In this document: in pieces, positions 1-8,422 of the stretch | Layout of the letters: the number at the start of each line of letters is the position of its first letter | Numbering within the stretch: position 1 is the first letter of the stretch | NCBI RefSeq assembly: GCF_014836415.1 | Contig: NZ_JACSQY010000003.1 | Span: 124,001-188,000 of the forward strand | Source of the DNA: Sporosarcina gallistercoris | GTDB lineage: Bacteria > Bacillota > Bacilli > Bacillales_A > Planococcaceae | Length of the DNA: 64,000 nucleotides | Direction: 5' to 3' | Position numbers and translations under genes: made by a program | Notes under the pieces: model-generated | Told to the model about the DNA's origin: nothing | What the model saw: only the letters and a program-made list of their open reading frames with translations | The model's database searches: none

Positions 1-908
1 CCGCGATTATCATCTTGTTGCTAGCTTTGTTAGTAGTTGCATTGTTTTCGCCAATGGGGTCTTTTCAAGCACCGAGCAGTCCATATCTTTCGGGAGCATT
101 CGGAAAAGGATTTACAGAAGGGTACAATACGATGGATGCCTTGGCATCGCTTGTCTTTGGAATTATCGTCATCACGATTGTCCGCTCAATGGGAGTCCAG
201 TCTAAAAAGGGGATAGTTGCTGCTACTTTCAAGACAGGGATTGTTGCAGCAGGATTTTTAGGAGTCTTGTATGTAGGAATCGCTTATCTAGGAGCAAGCA
301 GTGTAGAATCCCTTGGCATGATGGACTCGGGTGGGGCCGTCTTAACATCTGTTGCTACTCATTACTTTGGACAAGCTGGTCTCGTGTTGTTAGGTGTTGT
401 CATTTTGTTGGCGTGCTTAACGACAAGCATCGGTCTTATGACGGCATGTGGAGAGTATTTCCATACACTCATTCCTGCATTGTCTTACAAAGTGGTTGTT
501 GTTTCATTTACGATATTCTGTTTTATCGTTTCCAATATCGGACTGAATAATATCATTACATATTCCATTCCAGTATTGCTATTCTTATATCCGCTTGCAA
601 TTACGCTCATGCTCCTCACATTTGTTTCGCCGCTGTTCGGTCACGCCCGTATTGTGTATGTGGCAGTAACTGTTGTTGCGATGCTAATAAGTGTAGTGGA
701 TGGGTTGGCTGCACTTGCAGGTACTCTGCCAGGCGGACAGTTAGAGAAACTGATAGAACCCATTACGGCATTCTATGGAAAAGTGCTTCCGCTGTATGAA
801 AATGGTCTGGGCTGGTTAATCCCTACATTGATTGTCATTGTGGTGTTTGGTGTAATTGCTCGAGTGACAGGTATGGATTCAAGTCGTTCGGTAAGTGTGG
901 AAGAATAA
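1..908 (+). CDS. brnQ: Branched-chain amino acid:cation symporter, 5' end outside window
   Basis: This is the C-terminal part of a BrnQ/LIVCS-family transporter, which imports leucine, isoleucine and valine with a cation across the cytoplasmic membrane. The reading frame is already open at base 3 and has no start in the window, so the N-terminal third or so is missing (the family is usually near 440 residues; about 300 are visible). It consists almost entirely of hydrophobic membrane segments. The stretch around SPYLSGAFGKGFTEGYNTMD followed by ALASLVFG is typical of the family. It ends just before a bidirectional terminator shared with the convergent GntR regulator. Family assignment is confident; substrate preference is inferred from the family. 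Confidence 0.88.
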   Translation, partial: AIIILLLALLVVALFSPMGSFQAPSSPYLSGAFGKGFTEGYNTMDALASLVFGIIVITIVRSMGVQSKKGIVAATFKTGIVAAGFLGVLYVGIAYLGASSVESLGMMDSGGAVLTSVATHYFGQAGLVLLGVVILLACLTTSIGLMTACGEYFHTLIPALSYKVVVVSFTIFCFIVSNIGLNNIITYSIPVLLFLYPLAITLMLLTFVSPLFGHARIVYVAVTVVAMLISVVDGLAALAGTLPGGQLEKLIEPITAFYGKVLPLYENGLGWLIPTLIVIVVFGVIARVTGMDSSRSVSVEE

Positions 909-952
909 TCGTTTCTTTTATAGCGTAACAAAATTGAATCATTAATCTCTAA

Positions 953-988
953 AAAACCGGTCCCCTGATTATCAGGGAGACCGGTTTT
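953..988. terminator. Bidirectional intrinsic terminator between brnQ and the GntR gene
   Basis: A perfect stem pairs AAAACCGGTC with GACCGGTTTT, with further pairing of CCCTGA with TCAGGG at the tip. It serves both convergent genes and overlaps the stop codon of the GntR gene. Confidence 0.85.
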
Positions 989-1655
989 AGTTGTTCAGCG
1001 ACTGGAATTCGTTAATGGCACGCAGCCAGTTCCCGCGCATGATAGTGGATGCTTGTTCAGCACGGTTGTTTTTCAACATATCGATAATTTCTTCGTGCTC
1101 ATCAATGGACTTCTCGGTCAAAATGATGGAGTTGTGGAAGAATAGTCGTCTGACATGCACTTGAAGTGACGCAGTAATCGATATGATATAAGAATTCGCT
1201 GCTGCGTCAACGATGACCTGATGGAAAGATTCATCAATTTTTAAAGCTGTAAAGTAGTCCTCACTACGTACAGCATCCGCAAATTCCTTATTAAGGGTAC
1301 TTAGCACCTCAATCGTTTCTTTTGAGATGGAGGGCGCAGCTAACTCTGCCGCGAGCGCTTGCATAGCAGCTAGCGGTGGTAACAAATCATTGATGGAATC
1401 CCGTTCGACGTCCGTGACTTGTGTTGCTTTTCCAGGATACATTTTAACGAATCCTTGCACTTCCAGAAGTTGAAGTGATTCACGTATAGGAGTACGGCTG
1501 ACGCCGAGTGCCTGAGCTAGCTCGCTGTCGATTAACTTCTCACCAGGTTTCAACGTCCCGTCAATAATCCATTGCTGGAGCTGTTTGAATGCGCTTTCTT
1601 TTGCAGTTTGACGAGCTGGTTTCATGTGGTTTTGAGGTATTGGCATTACGTTCAC
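987..1655 (-). CDS. GntR-family transcriptional regulator with FCD domain
   Basis: A 222-residue FadR-subfamily regulator. The winged helix-turn-helix lies at about residues 18-85 and contains the family motif LAQALGVSRTPIRESLQLLE. The remainder (about 90-220) is an all-helical FCD ligand-binding domain, which in this family usually senses a small organic acid through a metal-bound site; the histidines near residues 144 and 168 are candidate ligands. It converges on brnQ and diverges from the LysM-3D gene. The target genes and ligand cannot be read from the sequence. The start used is the first in-frame one; a second ATG lies three codons later. Confidence 0.88.
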   Translation of the reverse strand: MNVMPIPQNHMKPARQTAKESAFKQLQQWIIDGTLKPGEKLIDSELAQALGVSRTPIRESLQLLEVQGFVKMYPGKATQVTDVERDSINDLLPPLAAMQALAAELAAPSISKETIEVLSTLNKEFADAVRSEDYFTALKIDESFHQVIVDAAANSYIISITASLQVHVRRLFFHNSIILTEKSIDEHEEIIDMLKNNRAEQASTIMRGNWLRAINEFQSLNN

Positions 1656-1778
1656 CGTCCTGATCTGACTTTCTAATTCTACTATACCTTACTTTTCTGC
1701 TAGAGTGAACTACTTGAGAGTAATCTTTCCGACAACTGTAATAATCATCTTTTATTTGTAACGGGAATGGTGGTTAGC

Positions 1779-1795
1779 TGTAATCTCTTTGTAAT
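1779..1795 (+). promoter_or_regulatory. WalR operator (TGTAAT-N5-TGTAAT)
   Basis: Two direct TGTAAT hexamers separated by five bases exactly match the WalR/YycF consensus known in Bacillus and Staphylococcus (TGTWAH-N5-TGTWAH). The box lies about 50 bases upstream of a secreted cell-wall gene of the YocH type, a classical member of the WalR regulon. Binding itself is inferred. Confidence 0.72.
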
Positions 1796-1844
1796 ATTAG
1801 GCTGTTAACCTATACACAGACTTAAAAACAAGGGAGCGGAGCTT

Positions 1845-2417
1845 TTGAAGAAACTAATCTTTACGTTTATCTTAGCTACGGCACTAATGGTCAGTGGTTC
1901 ACATGAAAGTTCAGCAGCAGCGTCTACGTACAAAGTGAAAAAAGGCGACTCACTATATAAGATTTCAAGGATGTACAATGTTTCAGTTAATAACCTCATG
2001 AAGTGGAACGGTATTAAATCATCTGTGATTTATCCGAACCAAACTTTGAAATTAAGTAGCGGCGGTACAACAACAGCTGCGAAAAAGCCTGCTAAACAAC
2101 CATCACGTTCTGACAATGATAACGTGTCAAAAGAGTTCATGGCGAACTCATCTGCATACACAGCTTCATGTAAAGGGTGTTCTGGAATTACAAAAACAGG
2201 ATTGAACTTGAAGAAGAATCCTTCACTAAAAGTGATCGCGGTGGATCCGCTAGTAATTCCATTAGGTTCTAAAGTGCACGTTGAAGGTTATGGATATGCA
2301 GTTGCTGGTGACATTGGCGGTGCTATTAAAGGGAATCGTATTGATGTCTTTATGGCATCACACAGTAAAGCGATCCAGTGGGGAAGAAAATCCGTACGTG
2401 TGAAAGTTTTAAACTAA
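1845..2417 (+). CDS. Secreted LysM and 3D-domain cell-wall protein (YocH-like)
   Basis: A 190-residue exported protein. Residues 1-25 are a signal peptide (two Lys, hydrophobic core, SSAAAS). One LysM peptidoglycan-binding repeat occupies about 28-71 (YKVKKGDSLYKISRMYNVSV). A basic, proline-containing linker follows. A C-terminal 3D domain (about 100-190) has the conserved aspartates in AVDPLVIPLGS, AGDIGG and GNRIDVF; this double-psi beta-barrel is shared with MltA/RlpA-type muralytic enzymes. The role is probably peptidoglycan turnover or autolysis. The start is TTG at 1845 behind an AGGGAGCGG ribosome site. A WalR box upstream suggests control by the WalKR cell-wall two-component system. 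Confidence 0.85.
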   Translation: MKKLIFTFILATALMVSGSHESSAAASTYKVKKGDSLYKISRMYNVSVNNLMKWNGIKSSVIYPNQTLKLSSGGTTTAAKKPAKQPSRSDNDNVSKEFMANSSAYTASCKGCSGITKTGLNLKKNPSLKVIAVDPLVIPLGSKVHVEGYGYAVAGDIGGAIKGNRIDVFMASHSKAIQWGRKSVRVKVLN

Positions 2418-2432
2418 CTTCATAAAAATCAG

Positions 2433-2462
2433 ACCAACCGATTCGTCGGTTGGTTTTTTTTA
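2433..2462 (+). terminator. Intrinsic terminator after the LysM-3D gene
   Basis: Stem ACCAACCGA / TCGGTTGGT with a TTCG tetraloop, followed directly by a T tract. Confidence 0.9.
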
Positions 2463-2504
2463 TTCCCTAAATGGTACACTATCAATCATAAAGGAGTGAT
2501 AATT

Positions 2505-3221
2505 TTGGAAATTTATATTGTAACGGGAGCTTCTAAAGGAATTGGCGAAGAATTGTATGAGCAACTCGAAAAATCTGGTGCGACTGTAATTGGAATTGCA
2601 CGCAGCAATCCGAAAGGGTACGGAAAATTTACAGAAGTCGATTTAACGAGTCGTGAAGCAAGACAAGGACTGATGGAGCGCCTGCTGACACCATACTTAG
2701 AAACTGCTGACGCATTCACACTTATCAATAATGCAGGGACTGTGGAGCCGGTAGGAAAAGTAGGTACACTATCTGTGGATGCTCTGCAGCAAGCAATCGA
2801 ATTGAATTTGACGGCACCGATTGAGTTGGCCAATGAGTTCATAAATGTTTTAAGTAACACGAAGGCAAAAAAGCAAATCATCAACATCTCTTCAGGTGCT
2901 GGACGAAATGCTTATGAAGGATGGGGGATTTACTGCACTACGAAAGCGGGGCTCGACCAATTTTCAAAAGTTGTCAGACTTGAACAAGACCGGGTCGATC
3001 ATCCAGTGGGGATTGTTTCGATTGCACCAGGGATTATTGATACCGGGATGCAAGAGACGATCCGCTCGAGTGACATCTCTGGATTTCCGATGCTGGAGCA
3101 ATTTATCAATTATAAAGATGAAGGCAAGTTGAGAAGCGCTGAAGCGACAGCACAGTTGCTGATTGAGTGGATGGAAAAAGAGGATTTAGCTTCTGCTGAA
3201 GTGCTTGCGCGTCTTAGTTGA
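2505..3221 (+). CDS. SDR-family NAD(P)-dependent reductase (YueD/benzil-reductase-like)
   Basis: A 238-residue short-chain dehydrogenase/reductase. The N-terminal dinucleotide-binding motif is TGASKGIG, the NNAG motif is present, and the catalytic Ser-Tyr-Lys set appears as NISSG followed by YCTTK. The closest flavour is the YueD/sepiapterin-reductase group, so it probably reduces a carbonyl with NADPH, but the natural substrate is unknown. I place the start at TTG 2505, seven bases after AAGGAGTG; the GTG at 2496 overlaps that ribosome site and is unlikely. It is a single-gene unit between two terminators. Confidence 0.85.
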   Translation: MEIYIVTGASKGIGEELYEQLEKSGATVIGIARSNPKGYGKFTEVDLTSREARQGLMERLLTPYLETADAFTLINNAGTVEPVGKVGTLSVDALQQAIELNLTAPIELANEFINVLSNTKAKKQIINISSGAGRNAYEGWGIYCTTKAGLDQFSKVVRLEQDRVDHPVGIVSIAPGIIDTGMQETIRSSDISGFPMLEQFINYKDEGKLRSAEATAQLLIEWMEKEDLASAEVLARLS

Positions 3222-3250
3222 GGGAACGGGATAACGTAACTAATTTGATT

Positions 3251-3340
3251 GGGCATTGCTAAAAGCAGTGCTTTTTTTCATGTAATAAAAGAAGGGGGAT
3301 TTTAGATTTGGAAATAGTTGTTAGTATGCTATAGTTGAAG
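3251..3340 (+). repeat. Intergenic direct repeat, copy 1 (promoter-like), in a 348-bp gap
   Basis: About 90 bases here are repeated imperfectly at 5171-5258. Both copies begin GGGCATTGCT and run to an AGTATGCTAT core. The conserved end resembles an extended -10 promoter (ATGC-TATAGT here at 3330-3335; TATGAA in copy 2), with a TTTGGA/TTTAGA-like -35 upstream. Each copy precedes a gene for a membrane protein, so the segment may be a duplicated promoter. The remainder of the gap, to 3569, shows no gene that I can support. Confidence 0.55.
3253..3278 (+). terminator. Intrinsic terminator after the SDR gene
   Basis: GCATTGCT and AGCAGTGC form a short stem (one G-U pair) with an AAA loop, followed by seven T. 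It lies at the start of a segment repeated near 5171. Confidence 0.75.
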
Positions 3341-3569
3341 AAGATTCCGAATCCATACATAGTTTTAGTAATGACTTAAAGATCATTTTAAGTGTGCGTA
3401 ATTCATGAATCTGGTTAGCATGTTCATTCCTGAAAGATAGCACTGGAAATTTAAGCCGAATGAAAGGAGTGGTCCTATACCTTTTGTCTAACTCTTTGTT
3501 CGGCTTATTAATCGATTTAAGAAGAACAGAAATAATTCCTTTTGGATAGGAAGCAGTGTGAAATGAGGC

Positions 3570-5117
3570 ATGAAATTGAAGGTATTGAAGAGCTTTACGA
3601 TAACTATTTTAAGTCTACTCTTTACGTCGATCATTTTAGTAGGGCTCTACTTATTTTTATCCGGATTCGCTGGGCTCATTATTTTAGTAGGTGGGGTTGC
3701 TGGCTTATTCCTTTTATTCATACTTTCTTTCAAAAATCCCGTTAGCAAACATTCAAAGTTCTTCAAGTGGAAAGGTAAAGTGCACCTTTCATTTTTGTTA
3801 TCGTACTTGTTAGTAACCGGTATACTTCTGATCTTTATCGGAAGTCTGAACTTCGTATTAGGGGAGGAACTTGGAGAACTATCTGCTCGTGACAAACTAA
3901 ATCTTTTGGCAGGAAATGCCGCTGTGAATACGAGAGTTTTGGATGAAATTACTGACGATTATTCAGTACGCATCACGAATCACATGACATTCAAATTTCC
4001 TGCACACCTTGAACCTAAAGTTGATGAGATCATTGAAAGAATGGATGAGGTCGAGACCTTAGAGAAACAAGTTTTTGGAGAACCATTGCAAAAGACGAAA
4101 AAGTTGGAGATCATCATCCTAGCTAATGCAAAAGAATATTCCCGCATAGTGCCATGGGCCCCTTCCTCTCAAGTCGGTTCCTATGTGAGGCATCGCAATA
4201 GAATTATGATATATCAACAGGAAGAAGTGCCTTCTTTGCAAGGGATCTTTAGCCATGAATATAGTCATTATCTTTTAGATATTTTTTTAGAGCAAAACAA
4301 GGTGGATTTTGAGGAGATCCCTAAGTGGTACCATGAAGGGGTGAGTGAATACGTAAGTTTACAAGTGATCGGTGGAGATCGATATCCACATGCATCCATC
4401 CCAGAAATATCACTCAATAACCTTCGGAATCACGTTGAATGGAATAAGGCATCCAGAGAGTCGGATGTCTATTATTTAGCTGAAAAAGCCATTGAATATG
4501 CGGTTGGAAATAGTAAGGATAGGAAAGTTCTCTCAACCGTAATTCTGCAAGGAAAAGAAACAGGGTCATTTGAAGAATCTTTTCAAGAACTGACAGGATT
4601 CGATTTAACTATCTTATCTAATCGAATCTACACGGCTCAGGAAGATTTAAATCACGCCTATGCAACTTGTCAAAATTCTGATTATGAAACTTCAGTTAGC
4701 TTATATCAAGAAACGGTCAAGAAGCATCCGGGCGAATCACTAGCGTGGCATCAGTATGCATTATGTCTGGTAAAACATAAGAAGTGGAATGAGGCAATCA
4801 GTGTAAGGAGAACTATGATCGGATTAGAGCCGAATGTAGCCGGTTCGTATATTACGTTGTCTCAACTATTGACACTCGTCGATACGAATGAAGCTGTCAA
4901 AACTGCCGAAATGGCCGAGGAATTAGGCGTTAAGGAGAATCGCGAATATGTTGATGATTATTACGAAACGTGGTTAGCAGAAATTACACGGTATCATCGG
5001 TTGATGAATGCGAAGAACTATGAAGAGGCGTATCAAGCAATGTCTCAAAGTGAGCAATTATCCACAAGTCCAGAAATTTTAGAGGAACTAAACGATATCA
5101 GAAACAGACTTCAGTAA
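3570..5117 (+). CDS. Membrane-anchored gluzincin-type peptidase with C-terminal TPRs
   Basis: A 515-residue protein. Three membrane segments lie at about 8-31, 33-53 and 73-95. A zinc-peptidase domain of the Peptidase_MA/collagenase-like type follows: HEYSH at 229-233 supplies two zinc His and the catalytic Glu, and GVSEY with Glu260 fits the third ligand of gluzincins. Residues of about 340-500 look like TPR helices (YETSVSLYQETVKKHPGESL). It could cleave exported proteins or act in envelope stress, but no substrate is evident. The ribosome site is poor (GAGG only a base before ATG), so the start is less certain. It lies in an AT-richer accessory patch. Confidence 0.7.
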   Translation: MKLKVLKSFTITILSLLFTSIILVGLYLFLSGFAGLIILVGGVAGLFLLFILSFKNPVSKHSKFFKWKGKVHLSFLLSYLLVTGILLIFIGSLNFVLGEELGELSARDKLNLLAGNAAVNTRVLDEITDDYSVRITNHMTFKFPAHLEPKVDEIIERMDEVETLEKQVFGEPLQKTKKLEIIILANAKEYSRIVPWAPSSQVGSYVRHRNRIMIYQQEEVPSLQGIFSHEYSHYLLDIFLEQNKVDFEEIPKWYHEGVSEYVSLQVIGGDRYPHASIPEISLNNLRNHVEWNKASRESDVYYLAEKAIEYAVGNSKDRKVLSTVILQGKETGSFEESFQELTGFDLTILSNRIYTAQEDLNHAYATCQNSDYETSVSLYQETVKKHPGESLAWHQYALCLVKHKKWNEAISVRRTMIGLEPNVAGSYITLSQLLTLVDTNEAVKTAEMAEELGVKENREYVDDYYETWLAEITRYHRLMNAKNYEEAYQAMSQSEQLSTSPEILEELNDIRNRLQ

Positions 5118-5473
5118 AGTGAATCATCCGATTTCGTCTGCGGGTTCAAGGTAACATCTCATAATGGAATGGGCATTGCTTTAAGTGATTCTTTCTTTAT
5201 GCGACAAAAAGAGGGGAATCTGGATTTAGAAAAAGTTACTAGTATGCTATGAATGAAGAAAAGAAGGAGTTCTGGAACCTGCATGACTATCAGCTTTTAG
5301 AGATTCAGGTGATTACACACCATGTAAGAAGTGAAGGTTCAAATTTCGTTATTTTTAATCCGTTTACAATAGATTAGGTGCAACAGGAACTGTTTTAGTA
5401 CTAGCAGCTGTCTACTTATATTGTAGATGGATTTAAAGCAGTTGATGGCTTGAGAATGAGGAGGCAATGGAAC
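5118..5473 (+). repeat. Gap with repeat copy 2 and gene debris
   Basis: Positions 5171-5258 are the second copy of the segment at 3251-3340. Farther on, a frame ending near 5440 encodes about 20 mostly hydrophobic residues (LGATGTVLVLAAVYLY) between two stops, which may be a leftover membrane segment. No intact gene is visible. An AGGAGG site at 5459-5464 belongs to the next gene. Confidence 0.45.
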
Positions 5474-5881
5474 TTGGAATATCAACAAGTGAATGAGGCG
5501 GTAGAGCGGAAGAGAGTTCATAAGATTGTCTTACGATTTTTGTTGATAGTAGGTATGTTAATAGTTGCATTGGTTGGCTATGGTGTTTATTGGTTCTTCT
5601 TCAATATGGACCGTTTACCTAAAGGAGAGTTACTTACTGAAGAGACATCGCCCAATGGGAAGTATACACTGAAAGCCTATGTGACAGATGGGGGAGCCAC
5701 TGGGTCATATGCAGTGCGGGGGGAGTTAGTATTCCATGAAAAAAATGACAAAACAAAAAATATCTACTGGAACTATCGTGAAGAGGCAGCGGAAATCACT
5801 TGGAAAGATGATCATACGGTAGTTATCAATGGGCATGAATTGGATGTTCGTAAAGATATTTATGATTTTAGACATCAGTGA
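5474..5881 (+). CDS. DUF5412-like membrane-anchored protein
   Basis: A small protein with one N-terminal membrane helix (about residues 18-43, LRFLLIVGMLIVALVGYGVY) and an extracytoplasmic beta-rich domain. The domain contains the conserved series LPKGELL, SPNGKYTLKAY, GGATGSYAVRGEL, KNIYWNYREE, ITWKDDHTVVINGH, which I recall from the Bacillales DUF5412 family. Function is unknown. I favour TTG 5474 as start because AGGAGG lies nine bases upstream; ATG 5456 or TTG 5450 in the same frame would add 6-8 residues but lack a ribosome site. Confidence 0.72.
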   Translation: MEYQQVNEAVERKRVHKIVLRFLLIVGMLIVALVGYGVYWFFFNMDRLPKGELLTEETSPNGKYTLKAYVTDGGATGSYAVRGELVFHEKNDKTKNIYWNYREEAAEITWKDDHTVVINGHELDVRKDIYDFRHQ

Positions 5882-6109
5882 AGATATTGGGGTTTATCTG
5901 TGTTATCTACTGTAGGAAAATCGGACAAACCTTGGTCGCAAAATTATTATTGTAGGTTATGAATTAATTAGAGAGGCTTACCCGAAAATATGAGGGAATT
6001 GCGGATATACGAAACTAACTTTGAAATCGATAGGATTTAAACTTTGACTTGTTCTCATCAAAGTTGAATGTCGTATTCAGATTATTAAATTGTGGGTGAA
6101 AGATAAAAG

Positions 6110-6493
6110 GTGATCGATATTACTATATTTCTGTTTGTTATTTCTTATGTATTATTAGATGTTATAGGTTCTGTCTTTTATGTCGGTGCGCTACTGTTGT
6201 CTTTTATCGTATTGAAGAAGCTTTTTCATATGGATGAAAATAAGTGGAATGCATTTTTTAAATATGGGAAAGGTACGGGTTTTTATTTTATGATTCTTTT
6301 CCCTTACTTAGTCATGCTCGTTGTCCTGTTTTTAATAAGTAAAAGTTGGTTCGATTTCATCGATTTTGAACACAGCGTTCTAGGCTCTTTGTCTGTTGTT
6401 CTATTCCTTTCGTTATTTGTTGTATTTGCATTTCCCAAGCTGAAACGTTTGGTGGATGATAAGGTAAAAGAAAGTAATCGAGCTGCATCTTAA
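6110..6493 (+). CDS. Small integral membrane protein of unknown function
   Basis: 127 residues with about four hydrophobic segments (approximately 4-24, 21-36, 57-76, 87-110) and a lysine-rich C-terminus (LKRLVDDKVKES). I do not recognise a family. The proposed GTG start has only a weak upstream purine run, so the gene could be an N-terminally truncated remnant. It lies in the same accessory patch as the peptidase and DUF5412 genes and is followed in frame, after its stop, by another 38 open codons. Confidence 0.45.
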   Translation: MIDITIFLFVISYVLLDVIGSVFYVGALLLSFIVLKKLFHMDENKWNAFFKYGKGTGFYFMILFPYLVMLVVLFLISKSWFDFIDFEHSVLGSLSVVLFLSLFVVFAFPKLKRLVDDKVKESNRAAS

Positions 6494-6626
6494 GACAATT
6501 CGTCAAAAACGTGGCACACTACAGTCCCGATAGTAGCTGCGAAAGGCAAAGAACTAACTTTGATATTTAAAACTAGTGGACTAGCGATGATTGGACTACG
6601 AATGGTCTAGTCGTCTGTAAGTATTG

Positions 6627-6666
6627 AAAAGGGGCCTTCTTTCCGATGCGAGTGAAAGCCCCTTTT
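6627..6666. terminator. Terminator-like hairpin before ytqB
   Basis: AAAAGGGGC pairs with GCCCCTTTT across an imperfect middle; it can act in both directions and most likely ends the ytqAB operon on the minus strand. Confidence 0.7.
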
Positions 6667-6734
6667 ACGTATGCTTTTAGTTTAAATTCTTGAAACAAAA
6701 AGTGTAGACACGTCCTCATACTTTTGAGGTTCAA

Positions 6735-7322
6735 TCAATCTACACGTCTACACGTTTTCTCAACAATAAGCAAAAACGGCGGATGATTTTGTTGGTTGGC
6801 TATTTCATAACGTACAGCTTGATAGATTTTAGCATCCAGCTGTTGAACGAATCTCAAAACAGCCTCCCGTTCTTCTGCACCGCCTGGATGACCATCGTAC
6901 ACTGCAATCGTGATCATCCCGCCAGGTTTGAGTAAACCGAGAGCTGTCTCAAGTGCTTGTATCGTACTGTCCGGTTGTGTAACGACGGAATGGTCCTTTT
7001 GGTTAGGAAGAAATCCCAAATTAAACATAGCGGCTGTAATTTCTTCAGATACATACTGGTTCATATGTGCGTGACTGTCCAGAATTAACTCAGCTCGGCT
7101 ATGGAGATCGCCAAGGCGTTCTCTTGTGGCATCGAGTGCTTGTTGTTGAATATCGAAAGCGTATACTTTGCCGGTTGGACCGACAGCTCTAGCTAGAAAA
7201 ACGGTATCATTGCCATTGCCCATTGTGGCATCCACCACAATGTCTCCTTCTGAAATTACTTCTGTCAGCAGCTGTTTGGAGTGTGGCAAAATTCGCCGCA
7301 ACCGAAAGCCGCCGCCCTTCAA
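6735..7322 (-). CDS. ytqB: Class I SAM-dependent methyltransferase YtqB
   Basis: About 195 residues, matching the YtqB family of SAM-binding methyltransferases (the Bacillus member binds SAM; a tRNA target has been proposed). Motif I reads VVDATMGNGNDT, the acidic residue of motif II is in YAFDIQ, and the C-terminal ANQQNHPPFLLIVEK is typical. The frame is open upstream to 7361, but that part overlaps ytqA and has no ribosome site. I place the start at TTG 7322, which overlaps the ytqA stop as TTGA and suggests translational coupling. A later TTG (just before RRILPHSK) is also possible. Confidence 0.85.
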   Translation of the reverse strand: MKGGGFRLRRILPHSKQLLTEVISEGDIVVDATMGNGNDTVFLARAVGPTGKVYAFDIQQQALDATRERLGDLHSRAELILDSHAHMNQYVSEEITAAMFNLGFLPNQKDHSVVTQPDSTIQALETALGLLKPGGMITIAVYDGHPGGAEEREAVLRFVQQLDAKIYQAVRYEIANQQNHPPFLLIVEKTCRRVD

Positions 7323-8278
7323 GGCTGAGCGACCGCCTTCTGATAATGCTTGCCCTGCCAACTGTCACGGCGTTCCAGTTCGCGAGTAATATCATTCAGA
7401 ACATCCCATTTCGTGACACTCCACATTGGCCCTATGAGCAAGTCTATGGGACCGTCTCCAGTTATCCGGTGTACGATCATTTCAGGAGGCAGCATTTCAA
7501 GCTGATCCACGACCAAGTTGACATATGTCTCCTGATCCAGGAATTCAAGCATCCCTTTTTCATACTGCTTGACCATCGGTGTCCCTTTTAATAGATGAAG
7601 CAAGTGGATTTTAATACCCTGGACATCCAGTTTCGCCACTTCACTTGCAGTTTCTTTCATCATGTCCAAATCTTCACCAGGAAGTCCGTTAATGATATGT
7701 GTACACACATTGATATTATGGTTGCGCAACTTCTGGACGCCTTCTTTATACAGTTCGAAATCATGAGCCCGATTGACAAGTTTAGCTGTTTTTTCATGGA
7801 CTGTCTGTAATCCAAGTTCGACCCATAAGTATGTGCGTTCATTCAGCTCAGCTAAATACTCCACTACATCGTCAGGCAGACAATCGGGTCGTGTTGCGAT
7901 GGATAAGGCAACTACACCTTCTTGTGCAAGTGCAGCTTCGAATTTCTCTTTTAATTTTTCAAGCGGAGCATGCGTATTCGTGTAGGCTTGGAAATACGCC
8001 ATATACTTTCCGCTCTTCCATTTCTTGTGCATGCGGTCGCGGATTTCCGCAAATTGCACATCAATCGGATCGACGCGGTCACCCGCGAAGTCACCGGAGC
8101 CTGCAGCACTGCAAAACGTGCACCCACCGAATGCGACTGTGCCATCACGGTTCGGACAATCGAAACCTGCATCAAGTGCGACTTTGAATACTTTAAAACC
8201 GAATCGGTCTTTTAAATGACGAGACCATGTATGATAGCGTGTCCCGTCAGACGGAAACGGATAGTTGTTTTCTTCCAT
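7319..8278 (-). CDS. ytqA: Radical SAM protein YtqA (TIGR01212 family)
   Basis: A radical-SAM enzyme of about 319 residues. The 4Fe-4S cluster cysteines are in the region CPNRDGTVAFGGCTFC, the CxxxxxxxxxxxxCxxC spacing of the YtqA/YhcC group related to the Elp3 radical-SAM domain. Near the C-terminus the VHRITGDGP motif is present. The role is unknown but is thought to concern RNA or tRNA. ATG 8278 is chosen because AAGGAG sits eight bases upstream; GTG 8287 lies almost on the ribosome site. It is the first gene of a two-gene operon with ytqB. Confidence 0.88.
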   Translation of the reverse strand: MEENNYPFPSDGTRYHTWSRHLKDRFGFKVFKVALDAGFDCPNRDGTVAFGGCTFCSAAGSGDFAGDRVDPIDVQFAEIRDRMHKKWKSGKYMAYFQAYTNTHAPLEKLKEKFEAALAQEGVVALSIATRPDCLPDDVVEYLAELNERTYLWVELGLQTVHEKTAKLVNRAHDFELYKEGVQKLRNHNINVCTHIINGLPGEDLDMMKETASEVAKLDVQGIKIHLLHLLKGTPMVKQYEKGMLEFLDQETYVNLVVDQLEMLPPEMIVHRITGDGPIDLLIGPMWSVTKWDVLNDITRELERRDSWQGKHYQKAVAQP

Positions 8279-8422
8279 TGAAACCACTCCTTAAAGTGAT
8301 AGTGTACCATCTTTTTACGTACAATCGTCATCTGAATAATTGAACATCAATTTTCGTCTTGTCAATTAGCAAAGATAGGCATAAAATCATACTGAGCTTG
8401 TAAGATAGGAGGCGAATATTCT

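Noticed and set aside
3542..3745. 67-codon plus-strand frame overlapping the start of the peptidase gene
   Set aside because: It lies in another frame of the gene coding for membrane helices; composition is not protein-like after about 20 codons.
6040..6065. Stem AACTTTGA / TCAAAGTT as a terminator of the DUF5412 gene
   Set aside because: No T run follows and it lies about 160 bases beyond the stop codon.
7223..8187. Several plus-strand frames across ytqA/ytqB
   Set aside because: Antisense shadows of two well-recognised genes.
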